Below are positions 17,011 to 26,720 of a DNA stretch of 64,000 bases, one piece after another. Made by a program: the position numbers and the translations under genes. Within the stretch, counting starts at the first letter, position 1. Every line of letters starts with the position of its first letter. The stretch is from Gammaproteobacteria bacterium MFB021 (GTDB lineage: Bacteria > Pseudomonadota > Gammaproteobacteria > Pseudomonadales > Halomonadaceae), in NCBI GenBank assembly GCA_000737985.1, contig JNVT01000045.1, positions 33,782-97,781 on the forward strand, read 5' to 3'. Under the pieces are notes generated by a model. The model did not search any database, had not been told where the DNA came from, and worked only from the letters and a program-made list of their open reading frames with translations.

Positions 17011-17979
17011 ATGAACGTCAAGCGCACCTTGAAGCTCCTGCTCGCCGCGGCCGTGGTGGCCTCCCCGGCGGCCTGGGCGGAGTATCCCGACAAGCCCATC
17101 ACGCTGATCGTGCCCTGGGCCGCCGGCGGCGGCACCGATGCCACCGCGCGGATCATCGCCAGCGCGCTGGAGCAGGATCTGGGCCAGACGATCAACGTGG
17201 TCAACCGCACCGGGGGCAGCGGCGTGGTCGGTCACACCGCCATCGCCAACGCCCGCCCGGATGGCTACACCCTGGGCCTGGCCACGGTGGAGCTGGACAT
17301 GATGCACTGGCAGGGGCTCACCAGCCTGACCTACCAGGACTTCACCCCGATCGGCCAGATCAACTTCGACTCGGCCAGCCTCTCGGTGGGCAAGGACTCC
17401 CCCTTCAAGGACCTCGAGGATTTCGTGGCCCAGGTCAAATCCCACCCGGCGGGCACCTACACCGCCTCGGGCACCGGCCTCGGCGGCATCTGGCACGTGG
17501 CCCTGAACGGTTTCCTGATGGATCAGGGCATCGCCGCCGGCAAGCTGACCTGGATTCCCAGCCAGGGCTCGGCACCGGCGATGACCGAGCTCGCCTCCGG
17601 CAGCATCGACTTGGTCGCCTCCTCGCTGCCGGAAGCGCGCGCCATGATCGAGGCCGGCGAGATTCGCAGCCTCGGCGTGATGACCCCGGAGCGCCTGAGC
17701 GGCTTTCCCGACATCCCCACCTTCCACGAGCAGCTCGGCAGCGACTTCAGCCTCGGCGCCTGGCGCGGTGTGGTCGGCCCCAAGGGGCTCGACGAGGCGG
17801 TGGTGAAGCGGCTCGAGACGGCGCTGAAGACGGCCTACGACAGCGATGCCTATCAGAACTTCATGGCCAAGCAGGGCTATGGCGTGGTGTGGCGTGATGC
17901 CGACGACTTCGAGACCCTGATGGCCGAGGACGATGCCAAGTTCGGCGAGATCATGAAACAGATGGGGCTGGCCCACTGA
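17011..17979 (+). CDS. Tripartite tricarboxylate transporter substrate-binding protein (TctC family)
   Basis: Periplasmic solute-binding protein of 322 residues. The signal peptide is MNVKRTLKLLLAAAVVASP followed by AAWA. The mature start (YPDKPITLIVPWAAGGGTDATAR) is the TctC/Bug signature, with NRTGGSGVVGH and PDGYTLGLA after it. Bug proteins bind small carboxylates. No TctA or TctB membrane partner is present in the window, so it must use distant partners or act as a sensor. GAGAGG lies before the ATG at 17011. The aldolase gene starts 56 bp downstream. Confidence 0.93.
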   Translation: MNVKRTLKLLLAAAVVASPAAWAEYPDKPITLIVPWAAGGGTDATARIIASALEQDLGQTINVVNRTGGSGVVGHTAIANARPDGYTLGLATVELDMMHWQGLTSLTYQDFTPIGQINFDSASLSVGKDSPFKDLEDFVAQVKSHPAGTYTASGTGLGGIWHVALNGFLMDQGIAAGKLTWIPSQGSAPAMTELASGSIDLVASSLPEARAMIEAGEIRSLGVMTPERLSGFPDIPTFHEQLGSDFSLGAWRGVVGPKGLDEAVVKRLETALKTAYDSDAYQNFMAKQGYGVVWRDADDFETLMAEDDAKFGEIMKQMGLAH

Positions 17980-18035
17980 GACCACCATCCTGACACCGGC
18001 GTCGCCGGACGCCGGACCACCAAGGACCGATACGC

Positions 18036-18833
18036 ATGCAGCTCCCGCACAATCCGTTTCACGCCGCGCTGGATGGGCAGACCCGCTACGGCTGCTGGGC
18101 CGGCTTCGGCACCGGCTATGCCACCGAGATACTCGCCACCACCGGCTTCGACTGGCTGCTGATCGATGGTGAGCACGCACCCAATACGGTGCCCAGCATC
18201 CTGGCGCAGCTGCAGGCGGTGGCGCCCTACCCCTGCGCGCCGGTGGTGCGCTGCGTCAATCACGACCCGGCGCTGCTCAAGCAGTTGCTCGATATCGGTG
18301 CCCAGACGCTGATGGTGCCGATGGTCGATAACGCCGAGCAGGCCGCGCAGCTGGTCGCGGCGACCCGCTACCCGCCCCGCGGCTTCCGCGGCGTGGGCGG
18401 CGGCCTCACCCGCGCCACGCGCTGGGACGCGATCCCCGACTATCTCGCCCGCGCCCACGAAACGCTGTGCCTGATCGTCCAGGTCGAATCCCGTGCCGGG
18501 GTCGACAACGCCGCCACGATCGCCGCCACCGAAGGCGTGGATGCGATCTTCGTCGGGCCGATCGATCTCTCCACCGGCGTCGGCCATGTCGGCAACCCCA
18601 ATCATCCCGACGTCCAGGCGATGATCCGCCATACCCTGGAGGTCACCAAGGCCGCAGGCAAGGCAGCCGGCATCCTGGCGCCGGCCGAAGCGGACGCCAA
18701 GCGCTACGCCGAATGGGGCTTCGACTTCATCGCCGTGGGTATCGATATCAGCCTGCTGCGTCGGGCCGCGATCGAGACGGTGTCGCGGTATAAAAAGGAC
18801 ATCTCCCCGGCGTCCTCGAGTGTGGGCTATTGA
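18036..18833 (+). CDS. HpcH/HpaI family class II aldolase
   Basis: 265 residues, TIM-barrel metal-dependent pyruvate aldolase. Diagnostic segments are LLIDGEHAPN, the GAQTLMVPMVDN loop, VQVESRAGV (metal-binding Glu) and DAIFVGPIDLS (metal-binding Asp). Relatives cleave 4-hydroxy-2-oxoheptanedioate or 2-keto-3-deoxy sugar acids to pyruvate and an aldehyde. Pairing with a carboxylate-binding protein suggests uptake and cleavage of a hydroxy-keto acid or a precursor; the exact substrate is not readable. Confidence 0.9.
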   Translation: MQLPHNPFHAALDGQTRYGCWAGFGTGYATEILATTGFDWLLIDGEHAPNTVPSILAQLQAVAPYPCAPVVRCVNHDPALLKQLLDIGAQTLMVPMVDNAEQAAQLVAATRYPPRGFRGVGGGLTRATRWDAIPDYLARAHETLCLIVQVESRAGVDNAATIAATEGVDAIFVGPIDLSTGVGHVGNPNHPDVQAMIRHTLEVTKAAGKAAGILAPAEADAKRYAEWGFDFIAVGIDISLLRRAAIETVSRYKKDISPASSSVGY

Positions 18834-18908
18834 TGCCACACAAGCACCAATAGCGCGGGCAATTCCTGCCCACGCCAGGTCGATGAATCCACGTTTCAGG
18901 GTGATAAA

Positions 18909-18939
18909 AAGCCCCGGCCACACAGTGTGACCGGGGCTT
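18909..18939 (-). terminator. Terminator for the DUF1127 gene
   Basis: AAGCCCCGG / CCGGGGCTT outer stem with an inner CACAC/GTGTG. On the minus strand it ends in four Ts just past the DUF1127 stop. It also separates the convergent aldolase gene. Confidence 0.75.
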
Positions 18940-18941
18940 CG

Positions 18942-19217
18942 CTAAGCGAGCGTTTCTCCGCAATAGCGACACACTCTTATTGCCTTTTGCGGCGCCTCGG
19001 CAGCCGCTGTCTTCTGGCTATCGGTGATTGCCGGTGCCGGCATCGCAGCCTGCGTCGGTTCAGTGGCGATCGGCACGATCGTGCCCTGCTCCGCGCGCAG
19101 GCCGAGATCGCGCAGCATGTGGGCATCGAGATGGGAGAGCGCGCGCCAGTCCTGCCGGCGGCGACGTGCCAGGGCCAGGCGGGCCTTGAGCGCATCGATG
19201 AGAGTCTTGAGCGTCAT
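18942..19217 (-). CDS. DUF1127 (YjiS-like) small protein with C-terminal CxxC
   Basis: 91 residues. The DUF1127 motif (DWRALSHLDAHMLRDLGL, about residues 23-40) is complete. Short DUF1127 proteins in alphaproteobacteria affect small-RNA turnover and phosphate and carbon metabolism; roles in gammaproteobacteria are unknown. Unusually, a Pro/Ala/Thr-rich linker leads to a C-terminal CRYCGETLA, half of a possible zinc-binding site that could be completed by dimerisation. AAGGAG nine bases before the ATG at 19217 fixes the start. Confidence 0.8.
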   Translation of the reverse strand: MTLKTLIDALKARLALARRRRQDWRALSHLDAHMLRDLGLRAEQGTIVPIATEPTQAAMPAPAITDSQKTAAAEAPQKAIRVCRYCGETLA

Positions 19218-19740
19218 ACTTGTCCACTCCTTCAGGCGGAGGCCGGACAAGTATCGCGATCATGGCGGGATGGGTTTTCCACTCTCTATCGGCCGCGATA
19301 CTCGTCGCGGCCGATAACGATCTGCTACCCCAGGCGCGCGACGCAACGACGAACTCGACGATTGTGCTGGCGCACATTGATCGAGAACATCGAAAAAGTC
19401 GGGCGATGGAATAGGGTCATGATCGCGTCCAGGGAAAATGCCGATATCGGCAGAAATGCCGGCGTGTCTGAACGACACTCGCGGCCCTTTCGATTAAAAG
19501 CGAGAGCCATTAGACGCGTCAATATGCTTATCGAAAAAAGTGCTCGATATCACGCAATCGTGCGACAGCAAAAAACCGCAACCCCAGATCATCTATCGCC
19601 AGGGTCACGGTTCGGTAGCGCTGCAGGACAAGACGACATAGATTCATCGTCGCAGCGCGTCGATCATTGGCAGCATCTTGGCGTTGTCACACGATCAGGG
19701 ATCGACGCCCGGCTCGGCCGAGTGACGACCCCACTATTGC
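19218..19740. other. 523-bp gap without a recognisable gene
   Basis: Lower GC than its surroundings. It presumably holds the promoter of the DUF1127 gene at its left. A long plus-strand ORF crosses it (18927-19757) but resembles no protein and overlaps the DUF1127 gene. I see no RNA gene or repeat. Confidence 0.5.
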
Positions 19741-19944
19741 TCAGGCGTAGGTGTTGATCTGGGTGCCAACGGTACCGGTGGCGGCCAGCTTGGGCTCCGG
19801 GGCCATCGAGTCCATCAGCTGCGCGACCTGCGCGGACTGATTGTCGAGCGAGCGCTTGAGCAGCGACGCCTGCATGTCCTGATCCTGATTGAACTGCTGC
19901 AGCGCGACTCCGGCACCGACGACAGCATTGACTGCACTATCCAT
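19741..19944 (-). CDS. YjfB-like putative motility protein
   Basis: 67 residues. The order VNAVVGAGVALQQF, then LLKRSLDNQSAQVAQLMDSM and the C-terminal GTQINTYA follows the YjfB family, small soluble proteins annotated as putative motility proteins, often near flagellar regulons in Bacillus and some proteobacteria. GGGAG six bases upstream supports the ATG at 19944. It is a single gene, with no flagellar genes in the window. Function is not established. Confidence 0.75.
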   Translation of the reverse strand: MDSAVNAVVGAGVALQQFNQDQDMQASLLKRSLDNQSAQVAQLMDSMAPEPKLAATGTVGTQINTYA

Positions 19945-20091
19945 AGGAGACTCCCTATTTCCTGTTCTCGGTTGAGAGGGATTACCCTCAGGTCTTCTAT
20001 CGGCGGCTGTCGCCTCAGCCTTTAGCTTATAGACTGCCGGTTTCGACACTCGGCACGCCAGTGCCCATCCCCATGCGGAGGTGATGCTTCG

Positions 20092-20751
20092 ATGATTCAG
20101 CTTTCACGATCGCTGCGCAAGCACAGCCCAAGGCGCGTCGCCGCGATATTGGCCGCAACAGGCGTCGCGGCGGCGCTGCTGGCCGGATGTCAGCCCCAAA
20201 CACAGCGCGCCGCCGCCGGCAGCGGTGAGGCGCAGCGCACCTTCCATGACGCCGAGGCCGGCGCGACCCTCGCCTACCCGGCGACGCTGGAGCGCGTCGA
20301 CGGCAATGCCGACACACCGGCGATCAGGGGCTACTTCGACAACGGCAGCTGGCAGCTCGACGCCTCGGCCCCCGGCAAGACGCTGATCACGCTCGCCCTG
20401 CCCGGCTCGAACGCCATCACCACCGGGCTCTGGCGCCTGGGTGTCAGCCGCGACCCGGCGGCGGTGCGCCAGTGTCAGCGCCTGCCTGCCAACGCCCAGC
20501 GCCAGCCGGGCCCGAGCCCACTCGGTGGGGATGACGCCACTCTGTTCACGCAGAGCGACGCCGGCATGAACCACTTTCGCGAGGTCGAGAGCTATCGCCG
20601 CGTGATCGCGGCGACCTGCTACGCCGTCGATCTGATCGTCGAGGGCAGCAACGGCGAGGTCTACGATCCGCCGCGCCAGGCGCCCTTCTCCCGCGATGCG
20701 GCATGGCAAGCACTGCGCGAAATCAACGCCGGCCTGCACCTGGCCAGATGA
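20092..20751 (+). CDS. Predicted lipoprotein, unknown function
   Basis: 219 residues with an Arg/Lys-rich start, a hydrophobic segment and lipobox LLAGC (lipidated Cys near residue 33). The mature part has no recognised domain. Two Cys in the mature chain (VRQCQRLP and AATCYAVDL) could form a disulfide bond. Its length and mixed beta-like pattern recall small periplasmic lipoproteins of Halomonadaceae. GGAGGTGA precedes the start. It lies 81 bp upstream of nfo and may share its transcript. Confidence 0.75.
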   Translation: MIQLSRSLRKHSPRRVAAILAATGVAAALLAGCQPQTQRAAAGSGEAQRTFHDAEAGATLAYPATLERVDGNADTPAIRGYFDNGSWQLDASAPGKTLITLALPGSNAITTGLWRLGVSRDPAAVRQCQRLPANAQRQPGPSPLGGDDATLFTQSDAGMNHFREVESYRRVIAATCYAVDLIVEGSNGEVYDPPRQAPFSRDAAWQALREINAGLHLAR

Positions 20752-20832
20752 GCGGCAGCGGAAAGCCGCCGGCGCTGGCGGCTGCTAAACTCGAGGCCCA
20801 GCGACCCACGACGAGTGACGAGTAGAGAAGCC

Positions 20833-21681
20833 ATGAAGACCATCGGAGCGCACGTCAGTGCCGCAGGCGGCGTCGACCAGGCGGTGAGCCGCGCCACCGA
20901 GATCGGCGCCAACGCCTTCGCCCTGTTCACCAAGAACCAGCGTCAGTGGCAGGCCAAACCGCTGGAGGCGAAGACCATCGAGGCGTTCAAGCGCGCCTGT
21001 GACACCCACGGCTTCGGCCCCGGCCAGATCCTGCCCCACGACAGCTACCTGATCAATCTGGGCCACCCCGAGCCGGAGGGCCTGGCCAAGTCCCGCGCCG
21101 CCTTTCTCGACGAGTGTCAGCGCTGCGAGCAGCTGGGGCTCGAGCTTCTAAACTTTCACCCCGGCAGCCATCTCAACAAGATCAGCGAGAGCGACTGCCT
21201 GGCGCGAATCGCCGAGTCGATCAACCAGACCCACGCGGCGACCGAGTTCGTCGTCGCGGTGATCGAGAACACCGCCGGCCAGGGCACCAATCTGGGCTTT
21301 CGCTTCGAGCATCTGGCCGAGATCATCGATCAGGTCGAGGATAAGTCGCGGGTCGGCGCCTGCATCGATACCTGCCACGCCTTCGCCGCCGGCTACGATC
21401 TACGCAGCGCCGCCGACGCTACCGCCATGCTCGATACCTTCGAGCGCGTGGTGGGGCTGCGCTATCTGCGCGGCATGCATCTCAACGACGCCAAGAGCGC
21501 CTTCAATAGCCGCGTCGACCGCCACCACAGCCTGGGCCAGGGCAATATCGGCAGCGAGGGCTTCGCCGCACTGATGCGCGACCCACGCACCGACGATATC
21601 CCGCTGATCCTCGAGACCATCGAGCCGGCGATCTGGCCCCAGGAGATCCAGTGGCTGCGCGATCAGCAGCTCGGCACCTGA
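20833..21681 (+). CDS. nfo: Deoxyribonuclease IV (endonuclease IV)
   Basis: AP endonuclease of base-excision repair, 282 residues, cytosolic. A TIM barrel with three zinc ions is expected; ligand motifs are visible as GAHVSAAGG at the start, [39 protein letters not shown] and [12 protein letters not shown], with the final ILETIEP. All metal ligands appear intact. The ATG at 20833 starts the conserved [13 protein letters not shown]; the ORF start at 20815 adds six residues. Confidence 0.97.
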   Translation: MKTIGAHVSAAGGVDQAVSRATEIGANAFALFTKNQRQWQAKPLEAKTIEAFKRACDTHGFGPGQILPHDSYLINLGHPEPEGLAKSRAAFLDECQRCEQLGLELLNFHPGSHLNKISESDCLARIAESINQTHAATEFVVAVIENTAGQGTNLGFRFEHLAEIIDQVEDKSRVGACIDTCHAFAAGYDLRSAADATAMLDTFERVVGLRYLRGMHLNDAKSAFNSRVDRHHSLGQGNIGSEGFAALMRDPRTDDIPLILETIEPAIWPQEIQWLRDQQLGT

Positions 21682-21764
21682 CGTCTACAGCGAACGCCCA
21701 CCTCTGACCTTCATAGCTTGCGCGGCGACTCGGACGCCGCGCCTCGAAACAGGACAACGACCCC

Positions 21765-22052
21765 ATGGATGGATTCTTTCACTGGCTCGGCGATGCCATA
21801 GGCCGCGTCATTCGCACCGTGGTCGGCCTGCTCGACAGTGTGTTCGGCGGCCTGTGGCGGGCGATGGACGGCTTTGTCGACGGCCTCACCCAGGCGCTGG
21901 GCATCAGCGATTCGGTCTTCAGCCTCGGCGTGCTGGTGATCGGCGTGCTGCTGCTGATCAGCGGCGTGCGCGCCCTGCTGCGCGGCGGCGTGGTCGGCGG
22001 TGTGATCGGCCTGCTGTTGGGGCTGCTGGTGCTGGGCTGGCTGATCCAGTAG
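21765..22052 (+). CDS. Small membrane protein, unknown function
   Basis: 95 residues. An amphipathic N-terminal half with repeated FxxWLGDAIGR / GGLWRAMDGF-type segments is followed by two tight hydrophobic helices (about 51-68 and 74-93). No family is recognised. AGGA lies ten bases upstream of the ATG. It stands alone, 83 bp after nfo. Codon use looks like its neighbours, and the hydrophobicity pattern is unlikely in a chance ORF. Confidence 0.65.
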   Translation: MDGFFHWLGDAIGRVIRTVVGLLDSVFGGLWRAMDGFVDGLTQALGISDSVFSLGVLVIGVLLLISGVRALLRGGVVGGVIGLLLGLLVLGWLIQ

Positions 22053-22206
22053 GACCAGCGTCGGCATCATCCTGCTGCCGGCGTGCCCGATCCTGTGACG
22101 CTTCGGGGTGTGGCTTGTCAGTCCGCCCTTCCTCTACCACCTTGAGAGTCCGGATACACGAGGCGGCGCCCGCGGGCACCGCAGGACCGACAAGGAGGCG
22201 TCGAGC

Positions 22207-23682
22207 ATGACCCAGTCAATGAAGTCATCCCACGAAGGTGTCGATCTCTACAACCAGTTCATCGACGGCGAATGGACCACCGGCGGCGGCGAGCGCCTGG
22301 ACGTGCTCAACCCGGCCACCGGCGAGGTCATCGCGCGTGTCTCCCTGGCCGACGAGGCGCTGGCCAACCGCGCCCTGGAAGCCGCCCAGCGCGCCTTCCC
22401 GGCATGGTCGCGCAAGACCGCGGTGGAGCGCGCCGACCACCTCTACCGGCTGGTCGAACTGATTCTCGAACAGCGCCAGCGCCTGGCGCGGCTGATCACC
22501 ACCGAACAGGGCAAGCCGCTGGACGAAGCCGATGCCGATGTCGGCATGTGCGCCAATCTGATCCGCTTCGCCGCCGAGAACACCCGCCGGCTGGAGGGTG
22601 ACATCATCCCGGCGGACGACCCCGACGAGCAGATCTGGATTCAGAAGGTGCCCCATGGCGTGGTGGTCGGCATCACCGCCTGGAACTTCCCCGCCGCGCT
22701 GATCGGCCGCAAGCTCGGCCCGGCGCTGGCCGCGGGCAACACCATCGTGCTCAAGCCCTCGGAAGAGACCCCGCTGACTGCGCTCGAGATCGTCGAGCTG
22801 GCACGCCAGGCGGGCATTCCCCCGGGGGTGGTCAATCTGGTCAATGGTCGCGGACGCGATATCGGCAATCAGCTGATCACCAGCCCGATCACCCAGTTGG
22901 TGAGCATGACCGGCAGCGTGCGCGGGGGTCGCGAGATCAACAAGGCCGCCGCCGAGCATCTCAAGATCGTGCGCCTGGAACTGGGCGGCAAGGCGCCGTT
23001 CATCGTGCTCGACGACGCCGATCTCGACCCAGCGGTGGATGCCGCCATCGCCTCGCGCTTCGACAACTGCGGCCAGGTGTGTACCTGCAACGAGCGCATG
23101 TACGTGCAGTCCGGCATCTACGACCGTTTCCTCGAACGCTTCAAGCAGCGCGTCGAAGCGCTCAAGGTGGGCAACCCGCTGACCGACGAAGACGTCGACA
23201 TGGGGCCCAAGATCAACGCCGCCGAACTCGACAAGATCCACGCCATGGTCGAGCAGGCCCAGCGTGATGGCGCGCAGCTGCTCACCGGCGGCAAGCGCCT
23301 GAGCGGTGGCGACTACGACAAGGGCAACTACTACGCCCCGACCATTCTCACCGGCGTCGACAACGACATGCAGATCATGAAGGAGGAGATCTTCGGGCCC
23401 GTGGTACCGATCATGAAGATCGACGAGTTCGAACAGGCGATGGCCTACGCCAACGCCTCCGAGTACGGCCTCTCGGCCTATGTGTTCACCCAGAACGTGC
23501 GCCATCTGATGGCGCTGACCCGGGAGCTCGACTTCGGCGAGATCTACGTCAACCGCGGGGCCGGCGAGTCCGTCCAAGGCTTCCACAAGGGCTACCGCAA
23601 CAGCGGGCTCGGTGGCGAGGATGGCAAGTACGGGCTGGAGGCCTACGTCAAGAGCAAGACGATGTACGTGCACTACTCTTGA
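22207..23682 (+). CDS. aldA: Aldehyde dehydrogenase, AldA (lactaldehyde/glycolaldehyde) type
   Basis: NAD-dependent aldehyde oxidation in the cytosol, 491 residues. The general-base Glu is at about 258 in LELGGKAPFIVLDDAD and the catalytic Cys at about 292 in NCGQVCTCNERMYV. The C-terminal end (GESVQGFHKGYRNSGLGGEDGKYGLEAY) is the pattern of E. coli AldA, which oxidises L-lactaldehyde and glycolaldehyde. AAGGAGG eight bases before the ATG at 22207 is strong. It is monocistronic, closed by a bidirectional terminator shared with pepN. Confidence 0.92.
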   Translation: MTQSMKSSHEGVDLYNQFIDGEWTTGGGERLDVLNPATGEVIARVSLADEALANRALEAAQRAFPAWSRKTAVERADHLYRLVELILEQRQRLARLITTEQGKPLDEADADVGMCANLIRFAAENTRRLEGDIIPADDPDEQIWIQKVPHGVVVGITAWNFPAALIGRKLGPALAAGNTIVLKPSEETPLTALEIVELARQAGIPPGVVNLVNGRGRDIGNQLITSPITQLVSMTGSVRGGREINKAAAEHLKIVRLELGGKAPFIVLDDADLDPAVDAAIASRFDNCGQVCTCNERMYVQSGIYDRFLERFKQRVEALKVGNPLTDEDVDMGPKINAAELDKIHAMVEQAQRDGAQLLTGGKRLSGGDYDKGNYYAPTILTGVDNDMQIMKEEIFGPVVPIMKIDEFEQAMAYANASEYGLSAYVFTQNVRHLMALTRELDFGEIYVNRGAGESVQGFHKGYRNSGLGGEDGKYGLEAYVKSKTMYVHYS

Positions 23683-23785
23683 TCCAAGACGCCAGCCCCA
23701 CGACTCCCGACCCTTGACGACTGCGCCACATCGCCTGACAGCCATCGGCGCGGCCTCACGGCCGTGCCATGTTGGCAGCGCAGAA

Positions 23786-23816
23786 AAAACGGCCGCTCGA
23801 TGAGCGGCCGTTTTCT
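23786..23816. terminator. Bidirectional terminator between aldA and pepN
   Basis: Perfect 13-bp stem AAAACGGCCGCTC / GAGCGGCCGTTTT, loop GAT. T runs are present on both strands. Confidence 0.92.
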
Positions 23817-23833
23817 ATTGCAGCGGCGCCGGA

Positions 23834-26485
23834 TCAGGCATCGGCCAGCGCGCGCTCGACCATCTCGTAGACATTGGGCGAGAGCTTCTCGCCGCGGATG
23901 CGTTCGAGCTCGGCCTTCATCAGTGCCTGGCGCGCCTCGTCGAAACGCTGCCAGCGGGTCAGCGGGGTGATGATGCGCGCCGCGATCTCCGGATTGAGAC
24001 GATTGAGCTCGATCACCACGTCCGCCAGCAGCCGATAGCCCTGACCGTCAAGACGGTGGAAGTTGACCCGGTTCTGGGCGAAGGCGCCGATCAGGGCGCG
24101 CACCTTGTTGGGGTTCTTGAGCGAGAACGCCGGATGCTCCATCAAAAAGCGCACGCGCTCGATCACGTCCGGCTGGGGCCGGGTGACCTGGATGGCGAAC
24201 CACTGGTCCATCACCAGCGGGTCGTGGGCCCACTGCTCGCCGAACGTCTTGAGCGCCGGCTCGGCCAGATCGCTGCGATCGCTGTGGGCGAGCAGCGTCA
24301 GCGCGGCGCGCACGTCGGTCATGTTGCCGCCCTCTGCGAACTGCGCCTGGGTCAGGGCGATCGCCTCGTCATCGGCGATGCTCATCAGATAGGCCAGCGC
24401 GACGTTCTTGAGCTTGCGTCGGCCGATCTGTTCGGGCGTCGGCGCATAGGGCTCGTCGGTCTGGTTGTCACGATAGACCGCAAGGAAGGCATCGCGCAGC
24501 GCCCAGGCCAGCGACTGACGCACAAACTCGCGCGCGGCGTGGATGGCGTCGACATCGACCACCGGCTGCTGCTCGGCGATATAGGCCTCCGAGGGCAGCG
24601 TCAGCATCTCCGCCAGCACCGCCTGGTCGTCACCGGGCTCGTCGAGCAGGCTGCGATAGGCCTCGACCAGGCGCACATCCATGACCTTCTCGACCCCGTT
24701 GCGGTGCGCGGCAATGAGGTCGTCCAGCGCCAGCATGGTCAGGCGCTGACCGGCATCCCAGCGGTTGAAGCCATCGCTGTCATGGGTCAGCAGGAAGGCC
24801 AGCTCCTCGCGCGAATAGGGGTAGCGCAGCTTCACCGGCGCCGAGAAACCGCGCAGCAACGACGGTACCGGCGCCTCCTCGACATCCTGGAAGACGAAGG
24901 TCTGCTCCGCCTCGCGCAGGTGGATCACCGCATCCTTGCCCAGAGTCTCGCTGCCGCCCTTTCCATCGGCGAGCTTGAGGGTCAGGTCGTGACCCGACTT
25001 GGTCCCCACCAGGCCCAGCCGGATCGGCACGTGGAGCGGCAGCTTCTCGCTCTGCCCCGGGGTTGCCGGGGTGCGCTGGGAGAGGCGCAGATGGTACTCG
25101 CCGGTGGCGTAGTCGTACTCGCCGTGGGCGTCGATCTCCGGCGTGCCGGCCTGGGCGTACCAGCGCATGAACTGGTCGAGGTCGAGCCCCGAGACCTCCG
25201 CCATGCAGGCGACGAAGTCCTCGATACGTACCGCCTGGCCATCGAAGCGCGCGAAGTAGAGATCGCTGCCGCGGCGGAAATCCTCCCAGCCGAGCAGATG
25301 GCGCAGCATGCGCACCACCTCGGCACCCTTCTCGTAGATGGTCAGGGTGTAGAAGTTGGAGATCTCGATGTAGTGGTCCGGGCGCACCGGGTGGGCGGTG
25401 GGGCCGGCATCCTCGGCGAACTGGGCGGTGCGGAAGAAGGAGACGTCTTCGATCCGCTTGACCGGGGCCGAATTGACGTCGGCGGAGAAGGTCTGGTCGC
25501 GGAAGACGGTGAAGCCCTCCTTGAGCGAGAGCTGGAACCAGTCGCGGCAGGTCACCCGGTTGCCCGACCAGTTATGGAAGTACTCGTGGGCGACGATCCC
25601 CTCGACCCGCTGGAAGGCAGCATCGTTGGCGGTCTGCGGATGGGTCAGCACCGCCGCCGAGTTGAAGATGTTGAGCCCCTTGTTCTCCATCGCGCCCATG
25701 TTGAAGTCATTGACGGCGACGATCATGAAGCGGTCGAGGTCGTACTCGCGGCCGTAGGTCTCCTCGTCCCAGCGCATCGAGCGCTTGAGAGACGCCATGG
25801 CATGGTCGGTCTTGTCGAGATTCTCCGGCTCGACCCAGATCTGCAGCAGCACCTCGCGGCCACTCTGGGTGGTGAAGTGATCCTCGACCTTCTCCAGGCT
25901 GCCGGCGACCAGCGCGAACAGATAGCTCGGTTTGGGGTGCGGGTCCTCCCAGGTGACGAAGTGCCGGCCATTGGGCAGCTCGCCCTGCTCCACCGGATTG
26001 CCATTGGAGAGCAGCACCGGCAGTGACTCGCGGTCGCCGATCAGCGTGGTCGAGAAGGTCGCCATCACATCGGGGCGGTCGGGGTAGAAGGTGATACGGC
26101 GAAAGCCTTCCGGCTCGCACTGGGTGCAGTACATGCCGTTGGAGCGGTAGAGCCCCTCCAGCGCGGTGTTGGCATCCGGCGATATCTCCACCTCGGTATC
26201 CAGGCTGAAGCGCTCGGGCACCCGGGCGATGGTGAGACGGTGGGCATCGGCCTCGAACTCGCCAGCGTCGAGGGGCTGACCGTCGATGGCGACCTGCTTC
26301 AGCGTCAGGCCCTCGCCGTCGAGCACCAGCGGCAGCCCCGCCTCGCGCTCGGGGTGGCGCTCCAGATGCAAGCACGCCTTCACTCGCGTCGCCGTCGGGT
26401 CGAGATCGAAGCTGAGCTCGGTGTGGGTCACGCGATACGCCGGCGGCAGATAATCCTTGAGATAGGTCGCTTGCATCTCAGACAT
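23834..26485 (-). CDS. pepN: Aminopeptidase N
   Basis: Zinc metallopeptidase of the M1 family, 883 residues, close to E. coli PepN. It removes N-terminal residues from peptides in the cytosol. The substrate-binding GAMENKG is at about 264-270 and the zinc motif HEYFHNWSGNRVT starts at about 300, with LKEGFTVFRDQ supplying the third ligand. The C-terminal alpha-helical domain is complete. AGGAG before the ATG at 26485 (MSEMQ) is preferred over the in-frame upstream start at 26512. Confidence 0.97.
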   Translation of the reverse strand: MSEMQATYLKDYLPPAYRVTHTELSFDLDPTATRVKACLHLERHPEREAGLPLVLDGEGLTLKQVAIDGQPLDAGEFEADAHRLTIARVPERFSLDTEVEISPDANTALEGLYRSNGMYCTQCEPEGFRRITFYPDRPDVMATFSTTLIGDRESLPVLLSNGNPVEQGELPNGRHFVTWEDPHPKPSYLFALVAGSLEKVEDHFTTQSGREVLLQIWVEPENLDKTDHAMASLKRSMRWDEETYGREYDLDRFMIVAVNDFNMGAMENKGLNIFNSAAVLTHPQTANDAAFQRVEGIVAHEYFHNWSGNRVTCRDWFQLSLKEGFTVFRDQTFSADVNSAPVKRIEDVSFFRTAQFAEDAGPTAHPVRPDHYIEISNFYTLTIYEKGAEVVRMLRHLLGWEDFRRGSDLYFARFDGQAVRIEDFVACMAEVSGLDLDQFMRWYAQAGTPEIDAHGEYDYATGEYHLRLSQRTPATPGQSEKLPLHVPIRLGLVGTKSGHDLTLKLADGKGGSETLGKDAVIHLREAEQTFVFQDVEEAPVPSLLRGFSAPVKLRYPYSREELAFLLTHDSDGFNRWDAGQRLTMLALDDLIAAHRNGVEKVMDVRLVEAYRSLLDEPGDDQAVLAEMLTLPSEAYIAEQQPVVDVDAIHAAREFVRQSLAWALRDAFLAVYRDNQTDEPYAPTPEQIGRRKLKNVALAYLMSIADDEAIALTQAQFAEGGNMTDVRAALTLLAHSDRSDLAEPALKTFGEQWAHDPLVMDQWFAIQVTRPQPDVIERVRFLMEHPAFSLKNPNKVRALIGAFAQNRVNFHRLDGQGYRLLADVVIELNRLNPEIAARIITPLTRWQRFDEARQALMKAELERIRGEKLSPNVYEMVERALADA

Positions 26486-26720
26486 GGCAACGCTCCTGGT
26501 CGAAAAAGGCAATCCGTGAACCGATGTCGCAAATTCACATCGGCCGGGATGACACGAGACGAAAAAATGAACGGGCCGAGCACGGAAAGTCGACGGAGCC
26601 GCCGCTTCCGCGCATGGCCGGGGGCGCGCGACCCGGTATCAAATCCGGGTCGCGCCCCGGACTGGCCCCATTCTAACCAGTTGGACGCAGCGATATCGAA
26701 TCAGTGCCGGCGTTAGCGGC
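26486..26720. other. Gap between pepN and the repeat, no gene seen
   Basis: Presumably holds the pepN promoter. I see no hairpin with a T tract, RNA gene or credible short ORF. Confidence 0.4.

Noticed and set aside
18927..19757. 276-residue ORF across the DUF1127 gene and the following gap
   Set aside because: Overlaps a supported gene and has no similarity or ribosome-binding site; Arg/Cys-rich text.
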